Counted from the stretch's first letter, positions 1 through 12,882 are shown. The stretch: 64,000 bases of DNA from Torreya grandis (GCA_037957365.1 JARHVA010000021.1:2838501-2902500), one strand, 5' to 3'. A program made the numbers and translations. The notes: generated by a model not told the origin, from the letters alone.

Positions 1-64
1 TTTTTACAATGTGAGGATGAACATATAATAGAATGAACATATAATAGAATATTTGGACCAAGAT

Positions 65-190
65 AACCTAGCTTTGAAGTCTAATATCCTAGCTCTAGAG
101 TTTGATAGCCTAGCTTAGAAGTCTAAATGCCTAGCTTTGAAGACTGATAACTTAGCTCCAAAGACTAATAACTTAGCTACCAAGATGAAT
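65..190 (+). repeat. Six 21-bp tandem repeats encoding a heptad (coiled-coil-like) array
   Basis: Six consecutive 21-bp units (65-85, 86-106, 107-127, 128-148, 149-169, 170-190) share the core CCTAGCTNNGAAG. The period equals seven codons. The + frame reads heptads such as NLALKSN, ILALEFD, CLALKTD and NLATKMN, with Leu at the second position and one stop. It lies upstream of the RT connection region of element G, where a protease might be expected but is not visible. This looks like a coiled-coil segment of the G polyprotein that grew by unit duplication. Confidence 0.75.
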
Positions 191-479
191 AATCATGAGT
201 GAGAAGAATTTAACTTCATTACTGAGAACCAAGACAATTCCATAAGTCCTCCAAACATGTTATCTAGTTCACAAGATATCCAACAAGCCATAGTTGATTG
301 GGCTCAAGAGTGACATAATTCATTTTTAAACAATTTTCATTATCCATTGACCAATTTGCTCTCCAAAAGTGAAACCTTTTATAAGTATGTGGATAAATTT
401 CACATCTTACTACCACATATATGTCCATTAAATGATTTAATGAGTAAATACAAGTAGGTAAATTCCATCATTTTAGGTA

Positions 480-2010
480 CTAAACAAATTACAATCCATC
501 TTGGTAAACTGTTGAATATCAATAGCTAGTTAACTGACCAACAAGAAAGTAAAGTGTTTGATATATTAGTATGAAACACAAAATCCTTCACTTGGGATTA
601 TTGTGATATAAAAGGAATACATCCTAGTGTCTATACCCATCACATCTACACTGAAACTGTTAGAATAGTTAGACAACCACAACACAAAATTAACCCAACC
701 TTGAAATAAATTGTAAAAATAGAGATATAACAACTATTAGAAGTTGGTTTCATTTACCCCATATCTGATAGTCAATGGGTTTCACCTCTGGTCATTTCAC
801 CTAAGAAGAATGGAAAATGGAGAGTCTGCATAGATTACAAATAATTAATAAATCCACTATGAGACATTACTTTCCTTTGCCTTTTATTGATCAAGTTTTG
901 GATAACTTGACATGAAAACAATACTTTTATTTCTTAGATGGGTTCAATGGATACAATCAAATTATAATAGCCTCTAAAAATCTAAATAAAACTACATTTA
1001 CCTGCCCCTAGGGAATATTTGCTTATACATGCCTTCCTTTTGGATTGTGCAATTCACCTATTACCTTTCAAAGAGTAGTGTTAGCCATATTTTTTGATCT
1101 TACAAATGATTGTGTGGAAGCATTCATGGATTATTTCACTATCCATGGAAACACATTTGAGGAAGCCTTAAATTATTTGGATAAAGTGTTCACCAAATGT
1201 GAAGAACATCAAGCATCTTTGAGTCATGAGAGGTGTATAATAATGGTTGATGAATGGATAGTATTAGGACATCATATCTCTTCTCAAGGAATAAAAATGG
1301 ATCCCAATAAGATTGAGGTAATTTCTAGTCTCCTCATTCCTCAAACATAAATATATGTCAAAATTTTTCTTGGTCATGTAGGATATTACAAAAGATTTTT
1401 TGAAGACTTTAGCAAGATAGTTGCACCTATGTTTTCCTTGCTAACAAAAGATAATGAATTTGTATAGAATGATAAGTGTCAAGAAGCTTTTAAAAAATTA
1501 AAAAACAAACTCACGACTGCTCTAATATTTAAAAGATATAATTTGGAGAAACCTTTTCATATTTATATTGAAGCTTCCAATAATGCACTAGGGGAAGTTC
1601 TAGGACAAAGATATGACGAAGGAAAAATGTATGCCATTTATTATATCAACAAGATTCTTACTCCCACAGAGAAAAACTACACTACCACAGAAAAATGATT
1701 TCTCGCTATTATTTATGCCATAAACAAGTTTAGGCATTATATTACTGGTTATTAGGTATTGATCTATTTAGATCATTCAACTATTAAGTACTTAATGGAT
1801 AAACTAGTAATAGGTGGGATAATTATTAGATGGACACTCTTATTGCAATAATTTGACATTATCATTATAGACAAACCTGGAAAGTATAATGTTATTGCTA
1901 AATTTTTATATAGATTGATCACCACAGGTGAAGATGAACTTGTGGAGGATTCTTCTTGAGATGAACAACTATTTTCTATATCTACATACTCCCGATGGTT
2001 TATAGACATG
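480..2010 (+). pseudogene. Element G reverse transcriptase and RNase H remnant (Ty3, Athila/Tat type)
   Basis: Decayed RT and RNase H of a Ty3 retrotransposon, which would copy element RNA to DNA in the cytoplasmic particle. Visible landmarks on the + strand: DIKGIHPSVYTHHIY then VRQPQHKINP (about 610-705), SDSQWVSPLVISPKKNGKW (about 760-820), YFLDGFNGYNQI (about 930-963), FAYTCLPFGLCNSPITFQ (about 1020-1073), and VEAFMDYFTIHG (about 1115-1150) at the FMDD-type active site, whose second Asp is Tyr. A 101-codon open stretch runs 1045-1350 and ends GHHISSQGIKMDP. The RNase H part reads FHIYIEASNNALGEVLGQ near 1554, with Glu where the first catalytic Asp is expected. The combination of 'QPQ', 'SDSxWVSP' and 'GFNGYNQI' is typical of the Athila/Tat branch. 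Stops break every frame. Confidence 0.88.
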
Positions 2011-2089
2011 GAAAGTTTCTTGACAATAAGGAAGTTTTCTCATTCATTTACTTATAAAGAAATAAAATGTTTGATTATATCCATTTCTC

Positions 2090-3325
2090 ATTTCAAATAG
2101 TTTAAAGGTGTGTTATTTAAAACTGGACTTGGTCATGTACTTCACAGGTGTGTTAGAGAAGATGAAGTATTTGACATCATAAGAGCATGCCATAGTGAAC
2201 CAGGAGGAGGACAATACTCAACATAAATAATCATTCATAATATTCTTGGTGCAGGTTGTTATTATCCATCTCTTTATAAGACTATAAAAAGGTTTTCATA
2301 TGGCAATATGATCCTTATGAAAGGATAGGTAAGCCTACTCTATCCTCATAAATGCCTCTCCATCCTCAAATAGTTTTAGAACCATTTGAAAAATGGGATT
2401 TAGAATTTATTGGACCAATCAACCCACCATATAAAGGAAAATAATATTTATTAGTATGTACTAATTATGTTACTAAGGGGATTGAAGTGCAAGCACTCAC
2501 CTTTGCTAGGGAGGAAATGGTTGTTGATTTCCTACATCATAGGATCACGCTGAGATTTGGAGCTCCTAAATCTATTATTTTTGATCAAGGTACCCAATTC
2601 ATGCCTAAAATGATCAAGAATTTCATAAAATTATACTAAATCAATCACCATAAATCCTCACCATATCATCCCCAAGCTAATGGGCAAGTGGAGTTCACCA
2701 ACTAAGAGCTTGAAAACATTCTAACCAAAATAGTGAACACTAGCAGGAAATATTAGGCAAATAGAGTACCTAAATTAGTTTGGACATATAATACAACATG
2801 GAATACTACCTTAGGATTCTCTCCATATGAACTTGTGTTTGAAAAGAAACCTTTATTGTTAATAGAGTTTAAATTACTAACACCGAAGACAATAACTAAT
2901 ATGAGAATTAATCTTGATGAAGCATAGAAAGAAAGAATCATGTAACTAAATGGGATGGATGAACTAAGAATGGATGCATTCACTCAAACTAACATGATCC
3001 ATAATCAACGAAAATAGTGGCATGATACTCATATAAGATAAAAATAGTTTCAAGAAGGTGATTGGGCACTTCTATTTGATTATAAATTCCAACATTTTAA
3101 TGGTAAGCTCAGGACAAGATGGTTGGGGCCATACCTAATCATAACTATTCAAAACAATGGATCTATCTAACTTCAACCAATTTATGGTGACCAAAGGACA
3201 CTTTTGGTCAAATATCATGGACTTAAAGTGTATATAAGACCTCTTAGCAGGGAACAATTCATTAAATATAATCAAGACCAATTTGACCTTATGGAAGAAC
3301 CTAGTTATTCCATTAAGGTTGAATG
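2090..3325 (+). pseudogene. Element G integrase remnant
   Basis: Degenerate Ty3 integrase following RNase H. A zinc-binding piece reads around RACHSEPGGGQYST (about 2186-2224). The catalytic core is recognisable: [16 protein letters not shown] (about 2395-2440) with the first Asp, IIFDQGTQF (about 2574-2600) with the second Asp, and SPYHPQANGQVEFTN (about 2660-2702) with the Glu. The C-terminal part continues with WNTTLGFSPYELVFEK (about 2799-2846) and GKLRTRWLGPYLII (about 3103-3144), ending near KVE at 3324. All three DDE residues can still be read, but frame changes and stops interrupt the region. Element M begins about 60 bp further on. Confidence 0.87.
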
Positions 3326-3390
3326 ATATTTGTAGAAGACATATAATAAATGGGAGTAATAAAAACCAAAAAATGGTGGTTCTCCTCTGA

Positions 3391-5224
3391 TGCAGAACTT
3401 AAACACACTTTTCTCACACTTTGTCCTTCATCAATTAATCACTTCCTTAGGCATGAGATTATGGAACCATTCACCATGCAAAGATATAAAGTTCACTTGA
3501 ATATTTTATGGATAATAAGTCTCTATCATATTGATGACTGTCTCCATCACTTCTCTTTCCATCTACACAACTCTGCCTACACAATTTTCACTCTTTATAG
3601 CCCTTTTTTTGGGTTTATTTGATTTGTATGGATCTATACAAAATACAAGTGGGAAAATACCAATTTTTTTAGATACCCTCCATTTATATTTACCTCTTGG
3701 TGAAATTTAAAGATGAAACTCTCATTGGAAGACCTCTTTCCAATCCCTTTTATCTCTCTATTTACCCCTATTAGGCCTATTCTGCCTCTATGTCAACACA
3801 GTCACCTCCACACATGCCTGTCCATACGTATGCACATTTAAAACTCAAAAATATATTAGCATGCATTGAAACCTTCCTTTTTACCAAATTTGGTGGACTT
3901 TTAATAATGTAAACTCCTTAAAATGGAATTTGAAACTCAAACCCTAGATTAAGGTTTGCAGACCCTGTTAAGAACTTGAGAACTTAAAATTTGATCATAC
4001 ACATTTTGTATAACGTTTAAAAAGGTATAATAAGATCATTGAGGTCTGTATAACACTTTCACACCTTGATAAATCCTTATATCTCTATATAATACATATG
4101 TTCCTCCATTTTCACATCAATCTTGCACTCATAGTATGCAAATATATAGTCTGTAAGGCCTGTAAGAGTACTATCTTGAAAGTTTGGAATTAAATAATGG
4201 TTTCTTCTCTTCTCCAATGATTTTAGGCTCTATAAAACCTCTTAAAGTCTATCTCAATCATAAATAATCAAGTTTACAACCTCTCATTAATGTTTCCCAA
4301 GTTCTTGTTTTGTTTATTCAAACAATCTCCTCTCTCACAATCTGCCAATGATTTCTTGTGGGTTTTTGGTTCCAAAAAGAGGTTACAACCTCTACCTAAA
4401 TATTTTAGATTATAAATAATTTATGAAACTATTCTAACACTTCTTATGTTCTTTCTTTCCTGACTAAATCCTTTCCAAGATTTTCCATATACACATTGCC
4501 TATGTATACACTACCCTACAGGTCTGCATAATGCTTCAAGCAAAGTCTCCATAAAACAAAGGTTACAGAACAATGCATACTCATTCAAGAATTTCATAAT
4601 AAAATTACCAATTCATTATATTCATTTTTAGATAGCACACTTTAAATTTTCACTTCTCAAACACCTTGATTACAGCGAATTTTTCAATACACAGAGCACA
4701 ATCTTATCACATAATTTCATATAACATCAAATCCATTTATTGAAAATCTGATCACCACCTTTCTCTTTCTACCTCAAATGAGATATGAGGTTAAAAAATC
4801 AAAACTGACTCCTATACCTCCTAAAAATATGCACAACTACTTCTTGGTTCCTTTCCTTCGTAGAGGTCTTTTGGTTACATTGCATTATTCTTGATTTTAC
4901 ACAATATGAGCTAGATAGAACCATGACCTTAGACTCATGAAAATTTTATGATATTTCTAAAGTTTTAAAACCCTTGACATATTTTTTAATATCTTGACAC
5001 CTTCACAATTAGATAAAAGCCCTAAAAAAGGCCTAAAAAGATTCAAACTCTTCAAAAGGAGTTTTTGGTAAGTAAAACCAAAATTCAAATTTTATGCATC
5101 TTTAGACTATCTAGATTCCACATTAGAACTACTTATGACCTATATTACCTATTTAACACTCAATTGACTACCTTAAGACACAAATTAATCAACTATGGGG
5201 TCCTTATAGGATGCCCCTGTATCA
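3391..5224 (-). repeat. Element M left copy (3' LTR)
   Basis: About 1.83 kb, matching 7720-9585 along its whole length. Shared landmarks include the 'cttccttaggcatg' stretch near 3442 and 'ccttataggatgcccctg' near the right edge. On the minus strand it starts TGATACAGGGG and ends TTCTGCA. Open frames inside it, such as 3350-3622, are not conserved in the partner copy and are not genes. Confidence 0.85.
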
Positions 5225-5745
5225 TACTACCAAGCTGAAGAATGTTTGTCATAGTTGTTTATTGATGCACTTGGTGTATGTTCCTATCTGAATGCAATGA
5301 ACCTCATTATAGAAGGTATATACTTCTACTTACATCTCATAGAGGTTAACATATTATTGGGCCCCATAATTAGGCCTTATTTGGTTCATTTTCTTGAATG
5401 CTATACCTGTACATGCAACAAAATTATTAAGAAAAATACATCTATTGTTATCAGTTGCTTGCCTTAAATGTGTATACCATGCTTCCACTCATGCAAAATG
5501 ATCCACCATATCCTTTTTTACGTGATTAGATACTAATAAAAATATGTAGTCTTCTTCCTTCATCCATACTTTTTGTGCTACCTACTCCATTTTATGTACA
5601 ACTTGTTCATGGTCCTTGCATGCCACATGTTTATGTAGACTTTTGGTTTGTTGTTGTACACCTCCACTATAGCTTCTATCTATTCCCTACATATGCAAGG
5701 ACTGCATGCTCATTTTAAATATCTCATTTCCTTGATTTGTCACTC
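5225..5745. other. Element M interior, 3' untranslated part; no gene seen
   Basis: About 520 bp between the 3' LTR and the last coding trace of element M. I see no domain, no clear purine tract next to the LTR and no long conserved frame. The short + strand open frame at 5255-5467 lacks any recognisable motif and is antisense to the element. Confidence 0.5.
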
Positions 5746-6518
5746 TTACATGGTTATCTTGTAAGTCACTTGACTGTCTCTCATGGGTCTGTTGCATAGT
5801 ACCCAACTCATTGACATTCCTTTCTTGTCCAAGACTCTCTCTCTCAAACATTTGAGTTTGTCTACCATTCCTTCTATGAAATCATAATTTGAAATCATTG
5901 TCAAGTGTTGGGATAAACTTGTAAAAAACTTATTGACATACTCACTTGAAAAAAATTTACTTGGCAAAGGTACAACCATCTCACCTTGGGCTACCACAAT
6001 CTCCTTAGATTATTTATCCATCTTTGTATCTTCATCCTACTGCACCAACTCCTTGTGACATGTAATCAATACACTAGAGTATACACCAATAATATGATCA
6101 TCCTTATTTAGATGCATTAGCGTGTGCTTGTTTCCATTATATTTAAATGAGTAAGTGTTCTTCACCCCATCATGACTAGTTAACCTATCAAACTGCCTAG
6201 GCCTTCTAGGTTGTACATGATTTACATCCATTGGAATGATATCACACATGAAAATTTATTTATAAGTACCAATTTGAAAATCCACCAAAAATTGTTCATT
6301 GACAAACACATGTGGTCCTTCTGAATCAAAGAAACTTTATAAGGTGCATGGTGTGGTAATATTTTGAGGCCAAGCTTACTTACCATTTCATTTGAAACTA
6401 AATTATCTATACTCCTTGAATCTATGATCATCTTACAACATTTACCATATGAATTACATGTTGTTATGAAGAGTGTCTTCCATTGAGCATGTTCTTTCTC
6501 ATTTGGTGGCTTAATCAT
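5746..6518 (-). pseudogene. Element M retroviral-type aspartic protease remnant
   Basis: Minus-strand remnants of the protease that would cleave the gag polyprotein. The first piece (6518-6222) contains MIIDSRSIDNLVSNEMV, where the D-S/T-G-A/S active site reads DSRS (Gly to Arg), followed by KLGLK and a Pro-His-rich PYKV segment. A frame change follows, and the next piece (6249-6037) reads MCDIIPMDVNHV then RPRQFDRLTSHDG, the usual C-terminal 'CDVvPMD..HvLLGRPWQFDR' region of Ty3 proteases. A further 83-codon open frame at 5997-5746 has no motif I recognise. No RT follows, unlike a normal Ty3 pol. Confidence 0.8.
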
Positions 6519-6639
6519 GTCCTCCTCATCAAGAGTGTCTCTCCTTCTTCACATTCTTAGAAGTGTGAAGTAGATCCAACACTTTCTTTCTTTGTAGACT
6601 GCACCACTTGATTTCTACTCTCACTTCTATGAGTTCTTT

Positions 6640-7613
6640 TTTACTGCTCCTCTAAACACTCCCAATATCTATGACCTGCATACTTTTTGCATTTGAAGCA
6701 CTTGCCTATGAATCCACTAGTACCTCTTCATCTAGATGCATCTCCACCTTTGTAGTATGGCCTTCTACACCTATAACCATCTCTTAGTTGTGTCTCATGC
6801 CTTTGTGTATGAATTTCACCTTCTTCATAGGTCTAATATGCATTCTTGACTTTATACTCTCCTCTTCCTCTTATTTGTTTACCTCTTCTTCTTGTATTCT
6901 ATGTATGTCTTCTTATCAACTTTTCCTTAGCTTTCAAGGCTGATTGATAAGCTTCTTCTACTATTTTCAAATTCAGAATGCTAATCTCATCTTGAATGGA
7001 AAACTTAAGGCCATTTAGGTACCTTTTTATCTTTTCATCATTTTCTTCCAAGTGGCCTATTCTAATAGTTAACCTATGAAATTATTCTATATAATCTTTT
7101 ACTAAATGATCCTTTTGTCTAAGATTTTTTGATCTCCTAAACAAGTGAGTGTGGTAGTCCTTGGGCATGAACCTACCCTTCATCGTTATCACCATCCTAT
7201 CCCATGACTGGGATCTTTGCCTTACCTCTTTTATTTCTCTCTTCCTAGATTCCATCCCACCACAAAGAAGCAGGTCCCTTTAATCTTGTCACTACAAATT
7301 TAACTTTCTTATTGTCATCCACTTCTTCATATTCAAAATATTTTTCCATGGCTGCTATCCAATCCACCAATTCATCCACACTGAGGTTAGCTTCATATAT
7401 TGGCACATCTAAATTTGGTTTTGAGCCCAATTTCATCATGTATTTGATCAATATTTATTCCATTCTATCTTATCTTTATTCCTCCTCTTGTACTCTAGGA
7501 TCCTCTTCCTTTCCATCACTTTCATATTCAACTATAACCCTTCTACTTTGGGCTATCTCCATAACTTCCATTCTTGCCCACATATTCCTCATCTCTATGA
7601 CCATATTTGTCAT
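6640..7613 (-). pseudogene. Element M gag remnant with zinc knuckle
   Basis: Minus strand, starting at a plausible ATG (7613-7611; MTNMVIEMRNMW). The capsid core of Retrotrans_gag type is readable: VDELVDWIAAMEKYFEY (about 7384-7334) followed by KVKFVVTRLKGPASLWWDG (about 7304-7248). A later part reads YLNGLKFSIQDEISIL (near 7020). A CCHC-type zinc knuckle, CFKCKKYAGHRYWEC, is at about 6698-6654 with five instead of four residues between the second Cys and the His, so it is probably damaged. Several stops and frameshifts break the frame. The start lies about 90 bp downstream of the primer binding site, as expected for a first ORF. Confidence 0.83.
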
Positions 7614-7700
7614 GGTCTATTACATTCTCTGAGTTGGAGTAGGTTGTATTTAACTTATATATACCATATTATCCTCCTTAGCTTATCCTCTAACCTTCCT

Positions 7701-7712
7701 GCTCTGATACCA
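7701..7712 (-). other. Element M primer binding site (tRNA-iMet type)
   Basis: On the minus strand the sequence reads TGGTATCAGAGC, complementary to the 3' end of initiator methionine tRNA, the commonest primer of plant LTR elements. Seven bases separate it from the LTR edge at 7720. It fixes the orientation of the element. Confidence 0.85.
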
Positions 7713-7719
7713 ATAATTA

Positions 7720-9585
7720 TGTAGAGCTTAAACACACTTTTCTCAAACTTTATCCTTGATCAATGAATCACTTCCTTAGGCATGGGCTTATGGAACCATT
7801 CACCATGCAAAGATCTAAAATTCACCTAAATATTTTTTGGATAGTAAGTCTCTATTATGCTTATAAGGTTCATATAATAACTCTTTACACATTGATGACT
7901 ATCTCCTTCACTTCTCTTTCCATCTACACAACTCTGCCTAACAATTTTCACTCCTTATAACCCTATTTTTGGGGTTTATTTGATTTTTATAGCTTTGTAA
8001 AAAATGCAAGTGGGAAACTAAAATTTTTTTTAGATACCCTCTATTTATATTGACCTCTTTTTTAAATTTCAAGATGAAACTCTCATTGGAAGACCTCTTT
8101 CCAATCCCTTTTAGCTCTTTGTTTACCCCTATTAGGCCTATTCTACCTCTATGTCAACACAATCACCCCCACACATGCCTTTATGTATGTATACACCTTG
8201 AAAACTCTAAAATATATTATCATGTATTGAAACCTTACTTTTGATCAAATTTTGTGGAATTTTAACTGTGGAAACTCCTTAAAATGGAATTTGAAACTCA
8301 AACCCTAGATTAGGGCTTGCAGACCCTGTTAAGAACTTGAGAGCTTACAATTTTCTCATACACATTTTGTATAAGGTTTAAAAAGGTATAATAAGAATTT
8401 ATAGGTCTATATAAAACTCTCAAACCTTGATAAATCCTTATATCTCCATATAGTACCTCTATTCCTCCCTTTTCACACCAATCTTGTACTCATAATATGC
8501 AAATATATAGTCTATAAAGCTTGTAAGAGCACTATCTTGAAAGTTTGGAATTAAATAGAAATTTATCCTCCTATCTAATGCTATTAGGATCTAAAAAAAA
8601 TCCTCAAGTATATATTAATCATAAAGCATCAACTTTACAACCTCTCATCAACATTTCCGAAGTTATTGTTTTGTCTAATCAAACAATCTCCTCTCTCACA
8701 ATCTACCAATGATTTCTTACGGGTTTTTGGCTCTAAAGAGAGGTTACAACCTCTACCTAAACATTTTAAATTCCAATTTTTTTATTAAAATAATATAAAA
8801 ATTCTCAATTTATTTATTTCTTGACTAAATCTTTTCTAAGATTCTCCATATACACACTTCCTATGTATACACTACATTACAGGTCTGCATAATACTTCAA
8901 GCAAAGTGTCCACGAAAAAAGGTTACAAAACAATGAATAATCATTCAAGAAGTTCATAATAAACTTACAAACTTATTATATGCATTTGGAGACAACACAC
9001 TTTAAATTTTCACTTCTCAAACACCTTGATTATAGTGATTTTTTTTAATACACAAAACACAATCTTATCATATAATTTCATATAACATCAAATTCATTTA
9101 TTAAAAATATGATCACCACCTTTCTCTATCTATCTCGAATGAGATATGAGGTTAAAAAACCAAAAATTACTCACATACCTCCTAAAATATTCATAACTAC
9201 TTCTTAGTTCCTTTCCTTTGTAGAGGTCTTTTGGTTACATTGCATCATTCTTGATTTTACACAATATGAGCTATATAGAACCATGACCATAGACTCATGA
9301 ACATTTAATGAACTTTATAAAGTGTTAAAACCCATTAGACATATGTTGTAACATATTGACACCTTCACAATCAGATAAAAGTCCTAAAAAAGGTCTAAGA
9401 AGATTCAAACTCTTCAAAAGGATTTTTTGGCAGGAAAAGCCAAAATTCAAATTTTATGCACCTTTGGACTGTCTAGACTCCACATTACGACTACTTAGGA
9501 CCTCTAGTACATATTAAAAACTTAATTTACTACCTTAAGACAAAATGAATCCAATTTTGGGTCCTTATAGGATGCCCCTGCATCA
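7720..9585 (-). repeat. Element M right copy (5' LTR)
   Basis: About 1.87 kb, matching 3391-5224. On the minus strand it starts TGATGCAGGGGC at 9585 and ends CTCTACA at 7720, next to the primer site. Differences from the left copy are mostly single-base changes and small indels, showing an old insertion. Confidence 0.85.
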
Positions 9586-10269
9586 TTCTCTCTTCAAAAA
9601 TTCAAAATATAAAAAAAAGTATAAAAAATAAAAAACTATTAAAAAGTGAAAACCAAAAATAACACTTTTTAGATGAAACTTTTGAAATAAACATGAACTT
9701 TTATCTTATCAGCTAACTTATCTTCTCAAAATTGTTTATCCTTATAGGACACATGGTAACTTTAGGAGATAAACATGGATCCTTATAGTAGAGATACAGT
9801 TGTACTTGCTTTCAAATAGGTTAGAAATTTTCTATTTTATGTTCTACATGTATAACCATTAGGCAGACAACACTTATAAATATGGATAAGTTACTTTGAT
9901 GTCACGTGGATGTGAATGAAGCTAGTACCATTTCCAAATTTCAATATTTGATGTGGGGTTATTCCAAAGACCTTTTAAAAATGATAAGTTCTAGTACAGA
10001 AATCATTGTGAATATCATTTCAAGTGCTTCCAAGTATGATCTCTCATGCCACATCATTGATGTTGAAACCAAAAAGTATTCCCTCATTCAAACTTTTCTT
10101 GCTCCAAAGTTCTTGGCCATCATTTTTTATATAATTATGTGATACCCCTTCATTGTTATTCATTACCACATCATATCCCAATTTCCTTGCCCTACTCAGT
10201 ACTCTGTATAATTTTGAACTTAGTTTTTGCATTGTCCAAGCAATATTTTGAGAATACTATAGACAATTA
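9586..10269. other. Element G resumes: A-rich spacer without clear coding sequence
   Basis: Starts right after element M. 9595-9665 is very A-rich. A 78-codon open stretch at 9906-10142 (+) has no domain I recognise. By position this would be the spacer between integrase and the extra ORF of element G. Confidence 0.4.
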
Positions 10270-12760
10270 TGAAGATGGGGGGAAAGAAGAAAAGTAAATC
10301 GAATTCAGTAGAACTTCTATTACAAGATGAATCTACTAGGGTTATTTTTTAAACAACAGGATGGCTCAATTTCTTGAAGACATTTCAGGGTTTTTAGAAG
10401 AATAACATTCAAGATTTTTTAGAAAATTTTGATGATCATTCTATAGTCTGGAGTGAACATATTCCTATTGATTCCTCTATTATTAGTGAACTTTTAGGGA
10501 TTCTTGAAGAAGACATGGTTTTTACTGACAAATTGAGTTTTATTGATCTAATTTAAATGTTCATTGATGCCAATTAACCCCACCTTAAGCTGGCCAATAC
10601 TCCATAAGGCATGGTCAGAGGAATCATTCAGTATAGTCTTCCACTTCCATGGCATAATGTTTCACATTAGGTCATGAAATACCTCACTTGTGATGGATAG
10701 TTCATTGTGGTTAGTGGTGACACTATGAAACTTCTCATTCATTTGAGGAAAAGAGCCACTAGACATGAATCCCACGTAAACCTACCATCTTTTCTTCACT
10801 GTGATATAATTAATGTAGCTTAGAAATTAAAAAGGGGCACTAGGTCAATTAAACATCATGGTTTAGTTCATCTCATATGTAGGCACCATTTTTTGAAAAA
10901 GCCTAAGGGTGAGAAAGCTTGGTCTTCATTTATATGAAAATAAATCCAAATTCTTAGTAAGAAATCACATCCTATTTCTCCTCCCATGATAACAAGAACA
11001 AAGGAAGGTCCATCTTTGGCACCTGCAACTCTAAAGATGTTGTGCTGAAGGTCAAAAAAGAAAATGAGGGTTTCATTATAAAACCTTAATCCATTTGTCA
11101 AACCCTAGAAAAATCATCAGTTGATTCTCCATGAGGAAGAATAAATTGAAGTGTAAGAAACCAAAATTTTGGGTAGTTTAAGTTCTCCCACAGAAGTTAT
11201 AGATGTTGAGTAAATAGTTGATTAAACACAAACCCCTATATAAGCAATTGCATCTAAATAAGAAAGACCATTACCTTCCACATTTGACAAGGGTAAAGCT
11301 CTACTTATATAAGAAACTTTGTCTTCTCCTCATCCTATTCATGGAGACAAAGAGTTGCAACACGCTATGACCCTGTCACAACATGAAGAAACTATTTGAA
11401 AACAACAAGTAGAGATGGATTTTCTCTAATTGACCTTGCAAGGTAAGGATCAAGCCATTTCTATTTTGGAAAGGTGATATGAAGATTCTATCACTCAGGT
11501 TCATTCACATGAAGTGATCCTAATAGTAGTTAATACAGAACAAACTAAATTCATAATCAATAATTCTCACAATCTCATGAACTTAACACCTTACAAAATT
11601 CCCTTGTAAATAAGGATGCTCAAATTGAAAATCTAGAAAATTCTATTACTAGTCATAATGCTTATATTAATAATTTAAAACACTCTATTGCTGTTAAGAA
11701 TGCATTTCTTGGTCAACAAAACACTTGTATATAGGAGTTGACAACTCAAAATGCTAAGTTGCAAGCTCCCATATAGGCTATGTAGAAAGAAACAAGGGAA
11801 ATAACTGTATAAAATGAAGGAACCATAAGGGACATTCCTTTTTTTCCTCTACCCCTTCATGAGATGATTTCAATTTAGAAGAAAGTGCAGAATAAGATTC
11901 ATAAATTGGAAGCAGAGAATGTCAGGATCAAAACAAAGTCTCAACAATAGTTGCAGTAAGCTCAAACTTCTATTCAGACTGTTTGTGAAATTGATGAGAA
12001 ATTATTATGTTGCAAAAAACCTTCTTCCATGTATGTTTTATTTCTTCATGAAAAATTTTATAAGTGGAAAATGCAATTGATTTATCTTGGTTTTCCCCAT
12101 GTCATTGAAGATGAACACATGTTCATGACTGTCTTTCTTAAAATCATTATAGAAAGACAAGATCAAATTTGTGAATTTTATCTTTGTAACATGTTATTGG
12201 GACACCAATCTAGATTTTTGGTTAAATTTTTTGTGGGGGAACATAATTACATGCTTTCATTTCCACCATGAGAAATCAAACTACTTGGGAGCAAACATAA
12301 TCAATTCCTAAAACTGTAGAATACTATAGGCCTATGTACGAGACCTCAGTTTCCATAAGCTCATAAACTTGTTGATACCTTCTAGTATTTGTACCATATC
12401 TACATGAAAAATAAGTATCATGAGTTATTAAGATAAAATATAGCAGCCTTCCAAGCTTTTTTCAGCCAACATTCCTCTAGCTCTATCAATGCAAGTATGG
12501 CTAGATGGGAGACTTTTCCTATTGCCTTGAAATACAAGGAAGTTATGAGTCCCACCACCATTAGTTACAGTTTTAAGAGAGCTAAGGCACTTGATCAGAT
12601 TATCACTCAGCTCCTGGAAGAAGGATGGTCAAATGTTTGGATTAGCATGAGATTTAAGCCACCCATTCTTCTTTATCCCATGTCTCTTTGTCAAAATTGA
12701 CACAATAAAAAATAAATAGAATTTCAAGCATGGTTACATATTGTGGTAAGAGATTTGGGG
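10270..12760 (+). pseudogene. Element G 3' extra ORF (env-like / plant-transposon-protein-like), decayed
   Basis: A 2.5 kb stretch that reads as coherent but stop-ridden protein on the + strand. The N-terminal part resembles the 'putative plant transposon protein' domain seen in Athila-type elements: FLENFDDHSIVWSEHIPID then SSIISELLGILEEDM (about 10417-10518), SLPLPWHNVSH (about 10638-10670), MKLLIHLRKRATRHES (about 10727-10774) and HHGLVHLICRHHFLKKPKG (about 10855-10911). A coiled-coil-like part follows (about 11580-11990), with IENLENSITSHNAYINNLKH. The C-terminal part has open frames at 12029-12271 and 12497-12700. It ends about 120 bp before the purine tract. The domain assignment is inference from pattern memory; function is unknown. 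Confidence 0.5.
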
Positions 12761-12882
12761 TTTTTGCCTAGAAATCATTGTGATTGGGGACATCATTTTT
12801 AAATCTATGATCTTAGTTAGCAGTTAGAATATAGACCATGGATTGAAGAATAGTTCTCCCTTGGTTTACAAGAGGACTTGCA

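Larger units (their letters stand above)
3391..9585 (-). mobile_element. Element M: gag-protease LTR retrotransposon without RT, nested in element G
   Basis: Two diverged direct repeats (3391-5224 and 7720-9585) flank a 2.5 kb interior whose coding traces run on the minus strand. A tRNA-iMet-type primer site lies just inside the right repeat (7701-7712), so the right copy is the 5' LTR. On the minus strand LTRs start TGATGCAGGGG or TGATACAGGGG and end in TCTGCA or CTCTACA. The interior shows gag and protease only; no RT, RNase H or integrase motif was found. TTCTC occurs at 3380-3384 and 9586-9590, a possible 5-bp target duplication if six extra bases (CTCTGA, 3385-3390) are counted in the element. 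Confidence 0.85.
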
